From the NCBI RefSeq assembly GCF_017307495.1, contig NZ_JAFKHE010000028.1, forward strand, positions 1-64,000: 64,000 nt of DNA, read 5' to 3'. The stretch comes from Devosia sp. (GTDB lineage Bacteria; Pseudomonadota; Alphaproteobacteria; Rhizobiales; Devosiaceae). This document shows positions 34,767 through 42,800 of the stretch, one piece after another (the stretch's first letter is position 1; each line of letters opens with the position of its first letter). A program made the position numbers and the translations under genes. The notes under the pieces were generated by a model, which was not told where the DNA came from, did not search any database, and worked only from the letters and a program-made list of their open reading frames with translations.

Positions 34767-34776
34767 ACGGTTCAGT
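34757..34776. promoter_or_regulatory. ArsR-type autoregulatory operator overlapping the start codon
   Basis: A perfect inverted repeat ACTGAACC (34757-34764) and GGTTCAGT (34769-34776) surrounds a 4-nt ATAC spacer. The ATG of the regulator (34766-34764 on the minus strand) lies within it. Binding would therefore block initiation of the regulator-SRPBCC operon. Confidence 0.7.
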
Positions 34777-34829
34777 TTATAGACAGGCGCGGACCGGCGC
34801 ACAAGGGGCCGAGTCCCCTCCGTGGGTGG

Positions 34830-35804
34830 TCAGGTTCCGTTGACCCGGTAGAGCCGTGCCATGGTCAGCACGTTCTGCACCACGCGGGCCCGCAACTCGG
34901 GCGGGCCCAGCACCTCGACGTCGCCGCCGATCCGCGTCAACTCATGGCTGGCCCAGCCGATCTCCTCGATCGGCACGTCGAACTCGGCCCAGCCGTCCGC
35001 GTCCGGTGTCACGGTCAGCGCTTCGATGGCCTGGCGGACCGTGTCGCTCAAATCCCGGAGCTTGCGCCGCCCGCGCTCGCTGGCCCGCACCCTGGCGGTG
35101 CCGACATAGATGTCGCGCTCGAACTGGCGCGTCGCCTCGACCCAGTGGCTGGGCAGGTCGAAGTCCTTCGGCCGGGTGAAGGTCTCGCCGGTCGGGCCGA
35201 GCGCCTGGATCTGCGACAGCCGGTAGGTGCGGATATTGCCCTCGCGCTGCGCCACGACGTACCAGATGCCGCCCTTCAGCACGAGGCCGAGCGGCTCGAT
35301 CACCCGGTCCCGGGTGTCCGTCCAGCTCTCGTAGCGGATGGCGATGCGGGTCTCGCTCCACACCGCCTCGGCGACGAGCTTGAGGAACTCCGGCTTGTAG
35401 CCGGGCTGGAACCAGCCGCGCGGGTCGAGGTGGAAGCGCGAACTCATGCGGCGCGCCTCGGCCTGCCAGTCGGCCGGCAGCGCGGCGAGCAGCTTGAGCT
35501 CGGCCTGGGCCGCCTCGTCGCCGAGCCCCAGTTCGCCGGCCGGACCGGGCAGGCCGGAAAAGAACAGGGCGCGCGCCTCGGGGGCGGTCAGCCCGTTCAG
35601 CCTGGTCTTCCAGCCGTCGAGCAGGGCGAACCCGCCATTGCGGCCGGTTTCGGCATAGACCGGCACGCCGGCGGCGCTCAACTGGTCGATGTCGCGATAG
35701 ACGGTGCGCACCGAGACCTCGAGTTCCTCGGCCAGCCTGTCGGCGCTGGTCCGCCCGCGCGTCTGCAGGATCATCAGGATGGTGAGTAGTCGGCTGGCTC
35801 GCAT
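34830..35804 (-). CDS. YafY-type HTH/WYL transcriptional regulator
   Basis: This regulator of 324 residues has an N-terminal HTH (LLTILMILQTRGRTSADRLA, VSVRTVYRDIDQL, about 6-40) and a WYL-like domain in the middle (IRYESWTDTRDRVIEPLGLV, GGIWYVVAQREGN, about 160-200) with a C-terminal WCX extension. WYL regulators respond to small ligands or nucleic acids. It faces a DUF1127 gene across an 87-bp gap with a candidate operator, so it probably represses or activates that gene and itself. Confidence 0.92.
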   Translation of the reverse strand: MRASRLLTILMILQTRGRTSADRLAEELEVSVRTVYRDIDQLSAAGVPVYAETGRNGGFALLDGWKTRLNGLTAPEARALFFSGLPGPAGELGLGDEAAQAELKLLAALPADWQAEARRMSSRFHLDPRGWFQPGYKPEFLKLVAEAVWSETRIAIRYESWTDTRDRVIEPLGLVLKGGIWYVVAQREGNIRTYRLSQIQALGPTGETFTRPKDFDLPSHWVEATRQFERDIYVGTARVRASERGRRKLRDLSDTVRQAIEALTVTPDADGWAEFDVPIEEIGWASHELTRIGGDVEVLGPPELRARVVQNVLTMARLYRVNGT

Positions 35805-35826
35805 GAAATCTTCTCTACCCGATCAA

Positions 35827-35847
35827 CCCTGACGGCCGATGTCAGAG
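35827..35847. promoter_or_regulatory. Candidate operator between WYL regulator and DUF1127 gene
   Basis: Inverted repeat CCCTGAC (35827-35833) and GTCAGAG (35841-35847), matching at 6 of 7 positions with a 7-nt spacer. The inner CTGAC/GTCAG is perfect. It lies 23 bp from the regulator's start and 44 bp from the DUF1127 start, suiting control of both. Confidence 0.55.
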
Positions 35848-35891
35848 TTATGCCGGTAGAGTCGTTTCGCAAGCGATAAGGAGAGTGGACG

Positions 35892-36122
35892 ATGAATCTC
35901 GAGCGGGTGAGGAGCGAAGCGACACTGGAACAGGCAATGGCCGGAGCGTTGCTGCCGGACGTGGCGGCAAGGCCCCGGCGCCTCGGCAACTGGCTGCGGC
36001 TGGCGCTGGCGCGGCTTCAGGCCAACGCGCTGCTGCGACGTACGCTCAAGCCGATGCGGAAGACCCGCATCGACGAACTGTCGCCCTACATCCTCAGGGA
36101 TATCGGCTGGCCGCCCCGGTGA
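35892..36122 (+). CDS. DUF1127-family small protein
   Basis: This 76-residue basic protein has the C-terminal DUF1127 motif LSPYILRDIGWPPR and many Arg/Leu residues forming amphipathic helices. Some DUF1127 proteins in alphaproteobacteria link to phosphate, RNA or stress regulation, but the role here is unknown. The ATG at 35892 follows AAGGAGAG. It is transcribed divergently from the WYL regulator, its likely controller. Confidence 0.85.
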   Translation: MNLERVRSEATLEQAMAGALLPDVAARPRRLGNWLRLALARLQANALLRRTLKPMRKTRIDELSPYILRDIGWPPR

Positions 36123-36134
36123 GGGCGGCGCCGA

Positions 36135-37097
36135 TCAGGCGGCCTGCCGGTCGAACTGGCCGTGCCGCATGAAGCGCCACAGGTAGCCGGGCAGGATCGC
36201 CCCCATCGCCGTGGGGGCGACGCCGAAGGCGGCAAGCGTGCGCTTGTCGCGGATGGCCGCCTCGGAGACGACATTGTCGGCCTGCAGCAGCTCGACCTGG
36301 TCGCCGGTGATGAGCGGCGCGGGCAGGAGCGAGAGCGGCAAGGCCAGCAGCTTGGCCAGGCCGGCCGGCAGCGGCACGACGGGATTGGTCCGGCCGGTCC
36401 CGGCGACCACGCGCTTGACCAGCTCGGTATGGGACACGACTTCCGGCCCGCCGAGCTCATAGATCCGTCCGCCCTTGACTGCGCCCTCGGCCGCGGCGGC
36501 AATGGCGAGCGCGAGGTCGCCCACATAGAGCGGCTGGAAGCGGGATTTGCCGCCGATCACCGGCAGCACCGGCAGCAGGCGGGCCAGCTTGCCGTAGAGG
36601 TTGATGAAGCCGTCGCCGGGCCCGAACACGATCGAGGGACGGATCACCACCGCCGACGAGAAGGCCGACAGCACTTCGCTCTCGCCCAGCGCCTTGGAGC
36701 GCGCGTAGCTGCTCGGGCTCTGCGCATCGGCGCCGATGGCCGAGACATGCACCAGGTGCTCGACCCCCAGCGCCGTCGCCGCCTCGGCAATATTGCGCGC
36801 GCCCTGCGCGTGGACGGCGCGGAAGCGCTGCTTGCCGCTCTCGTGGCCGATGCCGACGAGGTTGACGACGATCGAGGCGCCCCTGATGGCGCGCTCGACC
36901 GAATCACGGTTGCGGATATTGGCCTGGATGGGCATCACCTGCCCGACCATGCCGAGCGGCTTGACGTGCCCGGCGAGGTCGGGCCGACGCACCGCCACCC
37001 GGATGCGATAGCCCCTGTCCGTCAGTACCTGCACCAGCTGTGTCCCGATGAAACCGGCACCGCCGAAAATGGTGACGAGATTGTTCGAGAACTCCAT
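36135..37097 (-). CDS. Complex I NDUFA9-family atypical SDR protein
   Basis: This is an NAD(P)-binding atypical short-chain dehydrogenase of 320 residues. The nucleotide motif is TIFGGAGFIGTQLV (about 9-22); YARSKALGESEVL replaces the classical YxxxK. The order of segments matches the family related to the NDUFA9 accessory subunit of mitochondrial complex I. The open frame reaches 37256; the ATG at 37097 (MEFSNNLVTIFGG) is the proper start, with the conserved N-terminus. It converges on the DUF1127 gene. Substrate unknown; complex I association is inferred from family naming. Confidence 0.88.
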   Translation of the reverse strand: MEFSNNLVTIFGGAGFIGTQLVQVLTDRGYRIRVAVRRPDLAGHVKPLGMVGQVMPIQANIRNRDSVERAIRGASIVVNLVGIGHESGKQRFRAVHAQGARNIAEAATALGVEHLVHVSAIGADAQSPSSYARSKALGESEVLSAFSSAVVIRPSIVFGPGDGFINLYGKLARLLPVLPVIGGKSRFQPLYVGDLALAIAAAAEGAVKGGRIYELGGPEVVSHTELVKRVVAGTGRTNPVVPLPAGLAKLLALPLSLLPAPLITGDQVELLQADNVVSEAAIRDKRTLAAFGVAPTAMGAILPGYLWRFMRHGQFDRQAA

Positions 37098-37295
37098 GGC
37101 GCTTGCGGCTCCCTTGGCGCGATCAGGCTGCCCCGCTTCTAGCGCGCGCGGGGAGGTCGTGTCGAGGGTTCGGACCGTCGCAGCCCGCATGTCCGCGGCG
37201 CCTGCGGGCACGGCGATGCACATTCTGTCGCCAACAGTGAACCGGCGCATTGACACGCCCCTCGCCTTCCCCTACGTAGCGGCGCCCATCGGATT

Positions 37296-37380
37296 GCCCT
37301 GGTGGCGGAATTGGTAGACGCGCACGGTTCAGGTCCGTGTGTTTAACGACGTGGAGGTTCGAGTCCTCTCCAGGGCACCA
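37296..37380 (+). tRNA. tRNA-Leu (anticodon CAG)
   Basis: An 85-nt class II tRNA begins GCCCTGGTGGCGGAATTGG and has an encoded CCA end. The anticodon stem CACGG/CCGTG encloses TTCAGGT, so the anticodon is CAG. A variable arm (TGTTTAACGACGT) and the T arm GGTTCGAGTCC follow. The acceptor stem is GCCCTGG/CCAGGGC. No clear terminator is visible after it; 37381-37528 holds no gene I can support. Confidence 0.97.
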
Positions 37381-37528
37381 TCGCTGCTTCCGGACTACCA
37401 ACCGGCTCGATAGCTTACGGGTTTTCAACGTCTTGCCCGGATGAGATTGTGCAACAAAGGTGTGCACCGGTGCTCCCAGGGCTGGCCTTTCACACCGTTC
37501 CCGCAACCCGTTGCCGACACGACCGAGA

Positions 37529-37951
37529 TCAGGCCACCCGCCTGCCCTCGGCGTCGATCACCACCTCGCCGTCCTCCTTGATGAAGGGGCCAATGTCGGG
37601 GTTGTCGAGGATGTCCAGCACCAGTTCGGACGGCCGGCATAGCCGCGTGCCGCGCGGGGCGACGACGAAGGGGCGGTTGAGCAGGATCGGGTGGCGCCCG
37701 ATCGCATCGAGCAGCTCATCGTCGGTCTTGCCCGGGTCGCCGAGGTCGAGGTCGTCGAACGGCGTGTCCTTGCGCCGCAGCGCCTCGCGGACGGTGAGGC
37801 CGGCGTCGCCGACGAGCCGGGCCACGGTTTCCCGGTCTGGCGGCGTCTTCAGGTACTCGACCACCGTCGGCTCGACGCCGCTCTGGCGGATCATCGCGAG
37901 GGTGTTGCGGGAGGTGCCGCAATCGGGGTTGTGGTAGATCGTGACGGTCAT
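37529..37951 (-). CDS. arsC: Arsenate reductase, glutaredoxin-coupled type
   Basis: This enzyme reduces arsenate to arsenite using glutathione and glutaredoxin. The 140 residues have the catalytic Cys in IYHNPDCGTSRNTL (about 5-18) and RHPILLNRPFVVAP. The frame opens far upstream to 38371 through the aquaporin gene in another frame; the ATG at 37951 overlaps the aquaporin stop by 4 bp and is the real start. It is the last gene of an arsR-arsC(LMWP)-aqp-arsC operon. Confidence 0.93.
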   Translation of the reverse strand: MTVTIYHNPDCGTSRNTLAMIRQSGVEPTVVEYLKTPPDRETVARLVGDAGLTVREALRRKDTPFDDLDLGDPGKTDDELLDAIGRHPILLNRPFVVAPRGTRLCRPSELVLDILDNPDIGPFIKEDGEVVIDAEGRRVA

Positions 37952-38616
37952 GTTGCCTGCTCTGGTGCCAGGAACCACCGGCAGAAACCGGCGGCAAGAA
38001 GGGCTCCGGACAGCTGCGCGACGATGAACAGGGGTACATCGTCGGGCCGGATGCCGGAGAAGGTGGGGGTCAGCGCCCGCGCCAGCGTCACGGCCGGGTT
38101 TGCGAACGAGGTCGAGGCGGTGAACCAGTAGGCGGCGACGATGTAGCTGCCGACCAGTGCCGGCACGGCCTGCGGCCGGCTCCGCGCAGCGATCAGGATG
38201 GTCAGCAGCAGGCCGAAAGTGGCGACACTCTCGGAGAGCCACTGGGTCATGCCGGTGCGGGGCTGAGCGCCGAGCGCAAGCGCCGGGACGTCGAACATCA
38301 GGTGCGCGACGATGGTACCGGCGATGCCGCCGAGGACCTGCGCAACCACGTAGAGCCCGGCGGCGCGCCACGGCAAGGCCCGTTGCAGGGCCGAAACCAG
38401 CGTCACCGCCGGATTGAAGTGCGCTCCCGAGACCGGGCCGAGGATGGTGATCAGCACGAACAGGATGGCCCCGGTGGGAACCGTGTTGCCGAGCAGGCCC
38501 AACGCGACATCGTCGGTCAACCGATCGGCCATGATGCCCGAGCCGACTACCGTCGCCACCAGCATGGCTGTTCCCAGCGCCTCGGCGGCGAGCCGGCGGA
38601 CGAGATCAGCAGCCAT
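37948..38616 (-). CDS. aqpS: Aquaporin/aquaglyceroporin (AqpS-like) of the ars operon
   Basis: This 222-residue MIP channel has six TM segments and two NPA boxes, SGAHFNPAVTLVSAL (about 63-77) and TSFANPAVTLARAL (about 170-183). In Sinorhizobium meliloti the ars operon uses AqpS as an arsenite exit channel in place of an ArsB or Acr3 pump. The same arrangement is present here, with arsenate reductases on both sides. It overlaps arsC by 4 bp. The name rests on context; other roles such as glycerol or silicate transport are possible. Confidence 0.88.
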   Translation of the reverse strand: MAADLVRRLAAEALGTAMLVATVVGSGIMADRLTDDVALGLLGNTVPTGAILFVLITILGPVSGAHFNPAVTLVSALQRALPWRAAGLYVVAQVLGGIAGTIVAHLMFDVPALALGAQPRTGMTQWLSESVATFGLLLTILIAARSRPQAVPALVGSYIVAAYWFTASTSFANPAVTLARALTPTFSGIRPDDVPLFIVAQLSGALLAAGFCRWFLAPEQAT

Positions 38617-38662
38617 CGGGCGCCCCGGCAGCCGGCTGCGTGCAGGTTCTGTCCACTCTCAT

Positions 38663-39193
38663 TCAGGCCACCTGCGGCGCCAGCACGGTTCCACCCTGCA
38701 TGGCGCCGATGCCGCGCAGCCTGCCGGTCAGCGTCAGCCGGTCGATGCTATCGAGCGGCAGGCTGATGAACGCGCCGATACGATTGCGCATATAGCCGAG
38801 GGCGCCCTCGAAGGCCGCGCGCTGCCTGAAGTCCGGGCCCTGCACGGCGGCAGGATCTTCGATGCCCCAGTGGGCAGTCAACGGCTGGCCCGGCCAGATC
38901 GGGCACGCTTCTCCAGCGGCCTGGTCGCAGACGGTGAATACGAAGTCCATCTTCGGCGCATCCGGGCCGGCGAACTCGTCCCAGGCTTTCGAGCGCAGCC
39001 CTTCGGTGGAAATGCCCGCCGCCGCAAGCACCTCCAGCGTCATGGGATGTACCTGGCCCTTGGGATGGCTGCCGGCGGAGTAGGCCCGAAACCGGTCGCC
39101 GCCGACATGGTTGAGCAGCGCCTCGCCCAGGATCGAGCGGGCTGAGTTGCCGGTGCAGAGGAAGAGGGCGTTGTAGACGCGGTCAGCAGGCAC
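38663..39193 (-). CDS. arsC: Arsenate reductase, low-molecular-weight phosphatase (thioredoxin-coupled) type
   Basis: This 176-residue protein has the LMW-PTP phosphate loop FLCTGNSARSILGEALLN (C-x5-R, about 12-29), the catalytic Asp-region HWGIEDPAAVQG and the redox Cys in FTVCDQAAGEACP. It reduces arsenate via an intramolecular Cys cascade coupled to thioredoxin. The start overlaps arsR by 11 bp, and 46 bp separate it from the aquaporin gene. A second, unrelated arsenate reductase type lies downstream in the same operon. Confidence 0.92.
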   Translation of the reverse strand: MPADRVYNALFLCTGNSARSILGEALLNHVGGDRFRAYSAGSHPKGQVHPMTLEVLAAAGISTEGLRSKAWDEFAGPDAPKMDFVFTVCDQAAGEACPIWPGQPLTAHWGIEDPAAVQGPDFRQRAAFEGALGYMRNRIGAFISLPLDSIDRLTLTGRLRGIGAMQGGTVLAPQVA

Positions 39194-39554
39194 AGGTGGC
39201 CTCCCTGGTTGAGGTGGAGCAGCAATCGGCGGCGACCGCGGCAGCGGGGAAACAGACCTCGGGATGTCCCGAGCAGCAGTCGCGCATGAGGAACTCGACG
39301 AGGCCCGACAGGCCCTCGAAGTTCGCCGAATAGAGGATCGAGCGGGCCTCGCGCCGGGAGGTCACGAGGCCTGCCCGTTCGAGGTTCGCCAGGTGGAAGG
39401 AGGCACTGGAGGACGAGGCGCCGACGACCTCGGCAACGGCCCCGGCCGGCATGCCGCCAGGTCCGGCCACCACCAAGGCCCGCACCATCTGCAACCGGGT
39501 CGGCTGGGACAGGGCGCCGAACGCCGCGAGGGCCTGCGGTTCGTCGAGTCTCAT
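39183..39554 (-). CDS. arsR: ArsR-family arsenic repressor with Cys-rich C-terminus
   Basis: This 123-residue metalloregulator has the ArsR HTH core (AAFGALSQPTRLQMVRALVV, SSSSASFHLANLERAGLV, REARSILYSANF). The C-terminus carries MRDCCSGHPEVC, then DCCSTSTREATCAC, many candidate arsenite-binding thiols. It heads the minus-strand arsenic operon. The start codon at 39554 falls in an inverted repeat that is likely its operator. Confidence 0.95.
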   Translation of the reverse strand: MRLDEPQALAAFGALSQPTRLQMVRALVVAGPGGMPAGAVAEVVGASSSSASFHLANLERAGLVTSRREARSILYSANFEGLSGLVEFLMRDCCSGHPEVCFPAAAVAADCCSTSTREATCAC

Positions 39555-39580
39555 TTCAACCTCTCAAGAGTTATTGAAAT
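39553..39580. promoter_or_regulatory. Candidate ArsR operator
   Basis: A perfect inverted repeat ATTTCAA (39553-39559) and TTGAAAT (39574-39580), with a 14-nt spacer, covers the arsR start codon and the adjoining upstream bases. The spacing and position suit an autoregulatory ArsR site. Confidence 0.55.
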
Positions 39581-39724
39581 GGTGATAGCCTGCGGCGGAC
39601 GCCGACGCCAGTCCCCGGCGATCACCGGCGTGACGCTCACCCTCGGTCCGGCGCTCGCGGGCGCGGCGCTCGCCGCCATCGTGACGCATCGACAAACCAC
39701 TCCCGGTGCGTGAGTATCCTGACG

Positions 39725-40180
39725 ATGACGGACACCCAGCGGCTCCATCCTACCGGCAGGCTCGTGCCCGACGAGCTCGATGAGGCCATGGTGCGCGCCG
39801 TGGTCGACGCCTTCTACGCCCGGGCGCGGCGGGACGAGGTCGTGGGACCGGTGTTCAACCGCGTGATCGCGCCCGAGGACTGGCCGGCGCACCTCGACAA
39901 GATCGCCGACTTCTGGAGCTCGATGCTGCTGGGCACCGGTCGCTACATGGGCCGGCCGATGCCCAGGCACATCGCCATCCCCGAGCTCGCGGACACGCAT
40001 TTCCAGCGCTGGCTGACGCTGTTCCGGATGACCGTCGAGGAGCTGTGCCCGCCGGCCGTGGCGGCGCTGTTCGTCGAGCGGGCCGAGACCATCGGCAACA
40101 ACTTCCGCATCCGCATCGCCCAGTTCCGCGGCGAGGACCCGCGCCAGCTCAAGCTGATGCGGGCGGGGACCGCGCTGTAG
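39725..40180 (+). CDS. Group III truncated hemoglobin
   Basis: This small heme protein of about 151 residues has the 2-on-2 globin pattern AVVDAFYARARRDEVVGPVF (helix B), HFQRWLTLF (proximal His of the F helix followed by Trp at G8) and PRHIAIPELADT. Members bind O2 or NO and group III is found mostly in proteobacteria and actinobacteria. The frame also opens from a GTG at 39710; no Shine-Dalgarno clearly separates the two choices. It diverges from arsR, so it may share the promoter region. Confidence 0.85.
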   Translation: MTDTQRLHPTGRLVPDELDEAMVRAVVDAFYARARRDEVVGPVFNRVIAPEDWPAHLDKIADFWSSMLLGTGRYMGRPMPRHIAIPELADTHFQRWLTLFRMTVEELCPPAVAALFVERAETIGNNFRIRIAQFRGEDPRQLKLMRAGTAL

Positions 40181-40204
40181 CGCGCGCCGCTGGCGGCAGC
40201 CGGG

Positions 40205-42058
40205 CTACTCCTCGATGACGGCAAAGAGCTGGCGGCGCACCTCGGCCTCGTCGCCGGCCCGCGCCGCGGCCTCGAGCGCAGCCAGTGCGGCGGTGAGTTG
40301 CTTGGCGCGCAGCGAGGCCGGGGCAGCTTTCAGGATGCGCGGCTGGCTGGTGCGCTGCGCGTTGGCCGGATCGAAGAACAGCTCCTCGACCAGCTTCTCT
40401 CCCGGCCGCATGCCGGTCTCGACCAGCGCGATGTCCCCCCCGGGGTTGTCGGCGGTCTTTACGGTCAGGCCGGCGAGGCGGATCATGTTCTCGGCGAGTT
40501 CGCGGATGGCGACTGGCTCACCCATCTCGAGCAGGAACACGTCGCCGCCCTCCGCCAGCGCACCGGCCTGGACGATCAGTTCGGCCGCCTCGTGGATCGA
40601 CATGAAATAGCGCGTCATGCGGCTGTCGGTCAGCGTCACCGGCCCGCCGGCGGCAATCTGTTCGCGGAACAGCGGCACCACGGAACCGTTCGAGCCCAGC
40701 ACGTTGCCGAAGCGCACGGCGCAGTAGGGCCGATCGCGACCGGCCTGGCGCACGATCAGCTCGGCCCAGCGCTTGGTGGCGCCCATCACGCTCGAGGGCC
40801 GTACCGCCTTGTCGGTGGAAATCAGCACAAAACGCCCGATCCCGGCCTCGACCGCCGCCTCGACCAGCACGCGGGTGCCGAACACGTTGTTGCGCACTGC
40901 CTCGAGGACATTGGCTTCGAGCAGGGGCACCTGCTTGTGCGCGGCGGCGTGGAACACGACCTCGACGCGATGCTCGGTCAGCGTGCGGCGAACGAGAGGG
41001 GCATCGCAGACCGAACCGAGCACGGCGACGACCGGTACGTCGGCCACGGCCCGCAGGTGCCGCTCGACTTCGTAGAGGGCGAACTCGTTGGCTTCGAGCA
41101 GGACGAGCTTCGTCGGCCGCTGGCGGACGATCAGGCCGGTGAGTTCCGCGCCGATCGAGCCGCCGGCTCCGGTGACGAGGATGACGCGCTCCCGCAGGAT
41201 CGAGGCGACCAGTACCGGATCGGCCGGCACGGCGGAGCGGCCAAGCAGGTCGTCGATGTCGATCTCGCGCAACTGGCCGACCTGGTACTTGCCGGCGACG
41301 ATGTCCGAGATGGCCGGCAGCGTCCGGATCTTGACCGGCAGGCGGCTCAGCTCGGCGACGATGCGGCCGCGCTGGCCGGCATCGGCCGAGGCGATCGACA
41401 GGACGACCTCGCGCACGCCGCGGTTGCGGATCAGCTCGTCGAGCTTGGCCGGCGGATAGACGCGAATACCGGCGACATCGCGTCCCCACAGCGTACGATC
41501 GTCGTCGAGGAAGGCGACGACGTAGTTTCGGCTGCCGTTGCGCAGGGCCTCGGCCAGCTGGGTGCCGGCCGAGCCCGCGCCGTAGATGACGACACCGCGG
41601 GCATGGCCCATGTTGCGCTCGGGCAGCGACAGCAGTCCCTTGGCGAGGAAGCGCGAACCGGCGACGAGCAGCGTGCCGAAGACGAAATAGAACAGCGGCA
41701 CGGTGCGTGGAAATACGGCGAGGCGCAGGGCCTCGGCGACGAACAGCGCCGCCACCCAGATCACGGTGGCAACGAGCATCGCCTCGATCATGGTCCACAG
41801 CGCACGCTCCGGCAGGTAGCGGATCACGGCGCGATAGAGCCCGAGGCGAACGAACACCGGCACGGCGATCACCGGCGCCAGCAGCATCAGGCCGAGATGG
41901 GCCGGACCCGGCGGGGCATAGGGCGGCGCGAGGCGGATGGCAAAGCTCAGCCACAGCACCCCGAACAGGCCCACCATGTCGAAGCCGATGAACAGGACGC
42001 GCTTCAACGGGCGCGGCAGGCTGCTGAGCGCATCCCGGACTTTTTCCAATGCGTCCAT
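40205..42058 (-). CDS. Nucleoside-diphosphate-sugar 4,6-dehydratase, large WbpM/CapD/PglF type
   Basis: This 617-residue membrane-anchored enzyme likely converts UDP-GlcNAc to a 4-keto-6-deoxy sugar for surface polysaccharide. The N-terminal region has several TM helices (about 20-120) and a first Rossmann domain (VVIYGAGSAGTQLAEAL). The C-terminal SDR domain has LVTGAGGSIGAELTGLI (about 297), VFHAAAHKQVPLLE, LISTDKAVRPSSVMGATKRW with Met in place of the usual catalytic Tyr, and MRPGEKLVEELFFD. An upstream GTG at 42067 is possible, but I prefer the ATG at 42058. No glycan gene cluster surrounds it. Confidence 0.92.
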   Translation of the reverse strand: MDALEKVRDALSSLPRPLKRVLFIGFDMVGLFGVLWLSFAIRLAPPYAPPGPAHLGLMLLAPVIAVPVFVRLGLYRAVIRYLPERALWTMIEAMLVATVIWVAALFVAEALRLAVFPRTVPLFYFVFGTLLVAGSRFLAKGLLSLPERNMGHARGVVIYGAGSAGTQLAEALRNGSRNYVVAFLDDDRTLWGRDVAGIRVYPPAKLDELIRNRGVREVVLSIASADAGQRGRIVAELSRLPVKIRTLPAISDIVAGKYQVGQLREIDIDDLLGRSAVPADPVLVASILRERVILVTGAGGSIGAELTGLIVRQRPTKLVLLEANEFALYEVERHLRAVADVPVVAVLGSVCDAPLVRRTLTEHRVEVVFHAAAHKQVPLLEANVLEAVRNNVFGTRVLVEAAVEAGIGRFVLISTDKAVRPSSVMGATKRWAELIVRQAGRDRPYCAVRFGNVLGSNGSVVPLFREQIAAGGPVTLTDSRMTRYFMSIHEAAELIVQAGALAEGGDVFLLEMGEPVAIRELAENMIRLAGLTVKTADNPGGDIALVETGMRPGEKLVEELFFDPANAQRTSQPRILKAAPASLRAKQLTAALAALEAAARAGDEAEVRRQLFAVIEE

Positions 42059-42185
42059 TCGACCCACATGCCGCCCAGCCGGTCGCGGCGCCGCGACCGA
42101 GAGGTTTCTTAGCGGTGCGGCCCGGCCTTTCCAACGCCTTTATGCTGTGGCATCACAGCCCCTACCGTTCGATCAGGATCACGAC

Positions 42186-42800
42186 ATGACCGTCAGACTG
42201 CACCGGGGCGACCTGCCCGACCTGTCCCGCTATGGCCGGGAGGTGGCGATCGACACCGAGACGATGGGGCTCGATCCGCGGCGCGACCGGCTGTGCGTGG
42301 TGCAGCTGTCGCCGGGCGACGGCAGCGCCGACGTGGTGCAGATCCCGGCCGACCTCAAGGAGGCGCCGAACCTGGTGAAGCTGCTCTCCGATCCCGGGGT
42401 CACCAAGATTTTCCACTACGCGCGCTTCGACATGGCGGTGCTGAAGCACCGCTTCGGCATCGTCACCGGGCCGATCTACTGCACCAAGATCGCCTCGCGG
42501 CTGGTGCGCACCTATACCGACCGGCACGGGCTCAAGGACCTGGTGCGCGAGCTGCTGAACATCGACCTCAACAAGCAGCAACAGAGTTCGGACTGGGGCG
42601 CCGAGAAGATCTCCGAGGCGCAGCTCGACTATGCCGCCTCCGACGTGCTCTATCTGCACGACGTCAAGCGCCATCTCGATCGCATGCTGAAGCGCGAGGG
42701 GCGCGTCGAGCTGGCCGCCGCCTGCTTCGAGTTCCTCAAGCACCGGATCGACCTTGACCTCCAGGGCTGGGACGAGACGGACATCTTCGCGCACAGCTGA
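42186..42800 (+). CDS. Ribonuclease D-like 3'-5' exonuclease
   Basis: This 204-residue DEDDy-type exonuclease domain carries the first motif REVAIDTETMGLDP (about 17-30), the second FHYARFDMAVLKHRF and the third YAASDVLYLHDV with the Tyr and Asp. Lacking the HRDC domains of E. coli RNase D, it is a short form common in alphaproteobacteria. It heads the plus-strand block lptC-lptA-lptB with its stop overlapping the lptC start by one base (TGATG). A start in the frame at 41937 is not supported; the ATG at 42186 gives the family N-terminus. Confidence 0.9.
   Translation: MTVRLHRGDLPDLSRYGREVAIDTETMGLDPRRDRLCVVQLSPGDGSADVVQIPADLKEAPNLVKLLSDPGVTKIFHYARFDMAVLKHRFGIVTGPIYCTKIASRLVRTYTDRHGLKDLVRELLNIDLNKQQQSSDWGAEKISEAQLDYAASDVLYLHDVKRHLDRMLKREGRVELAAACFEFLKHRIDLDLQGWDETDIFAHS

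Noticed and set aside
37123-37506. A minus-strand frame over tRNA-Leu
   Set aside because: It overlaps the tRNA gene and shows no protein family features.
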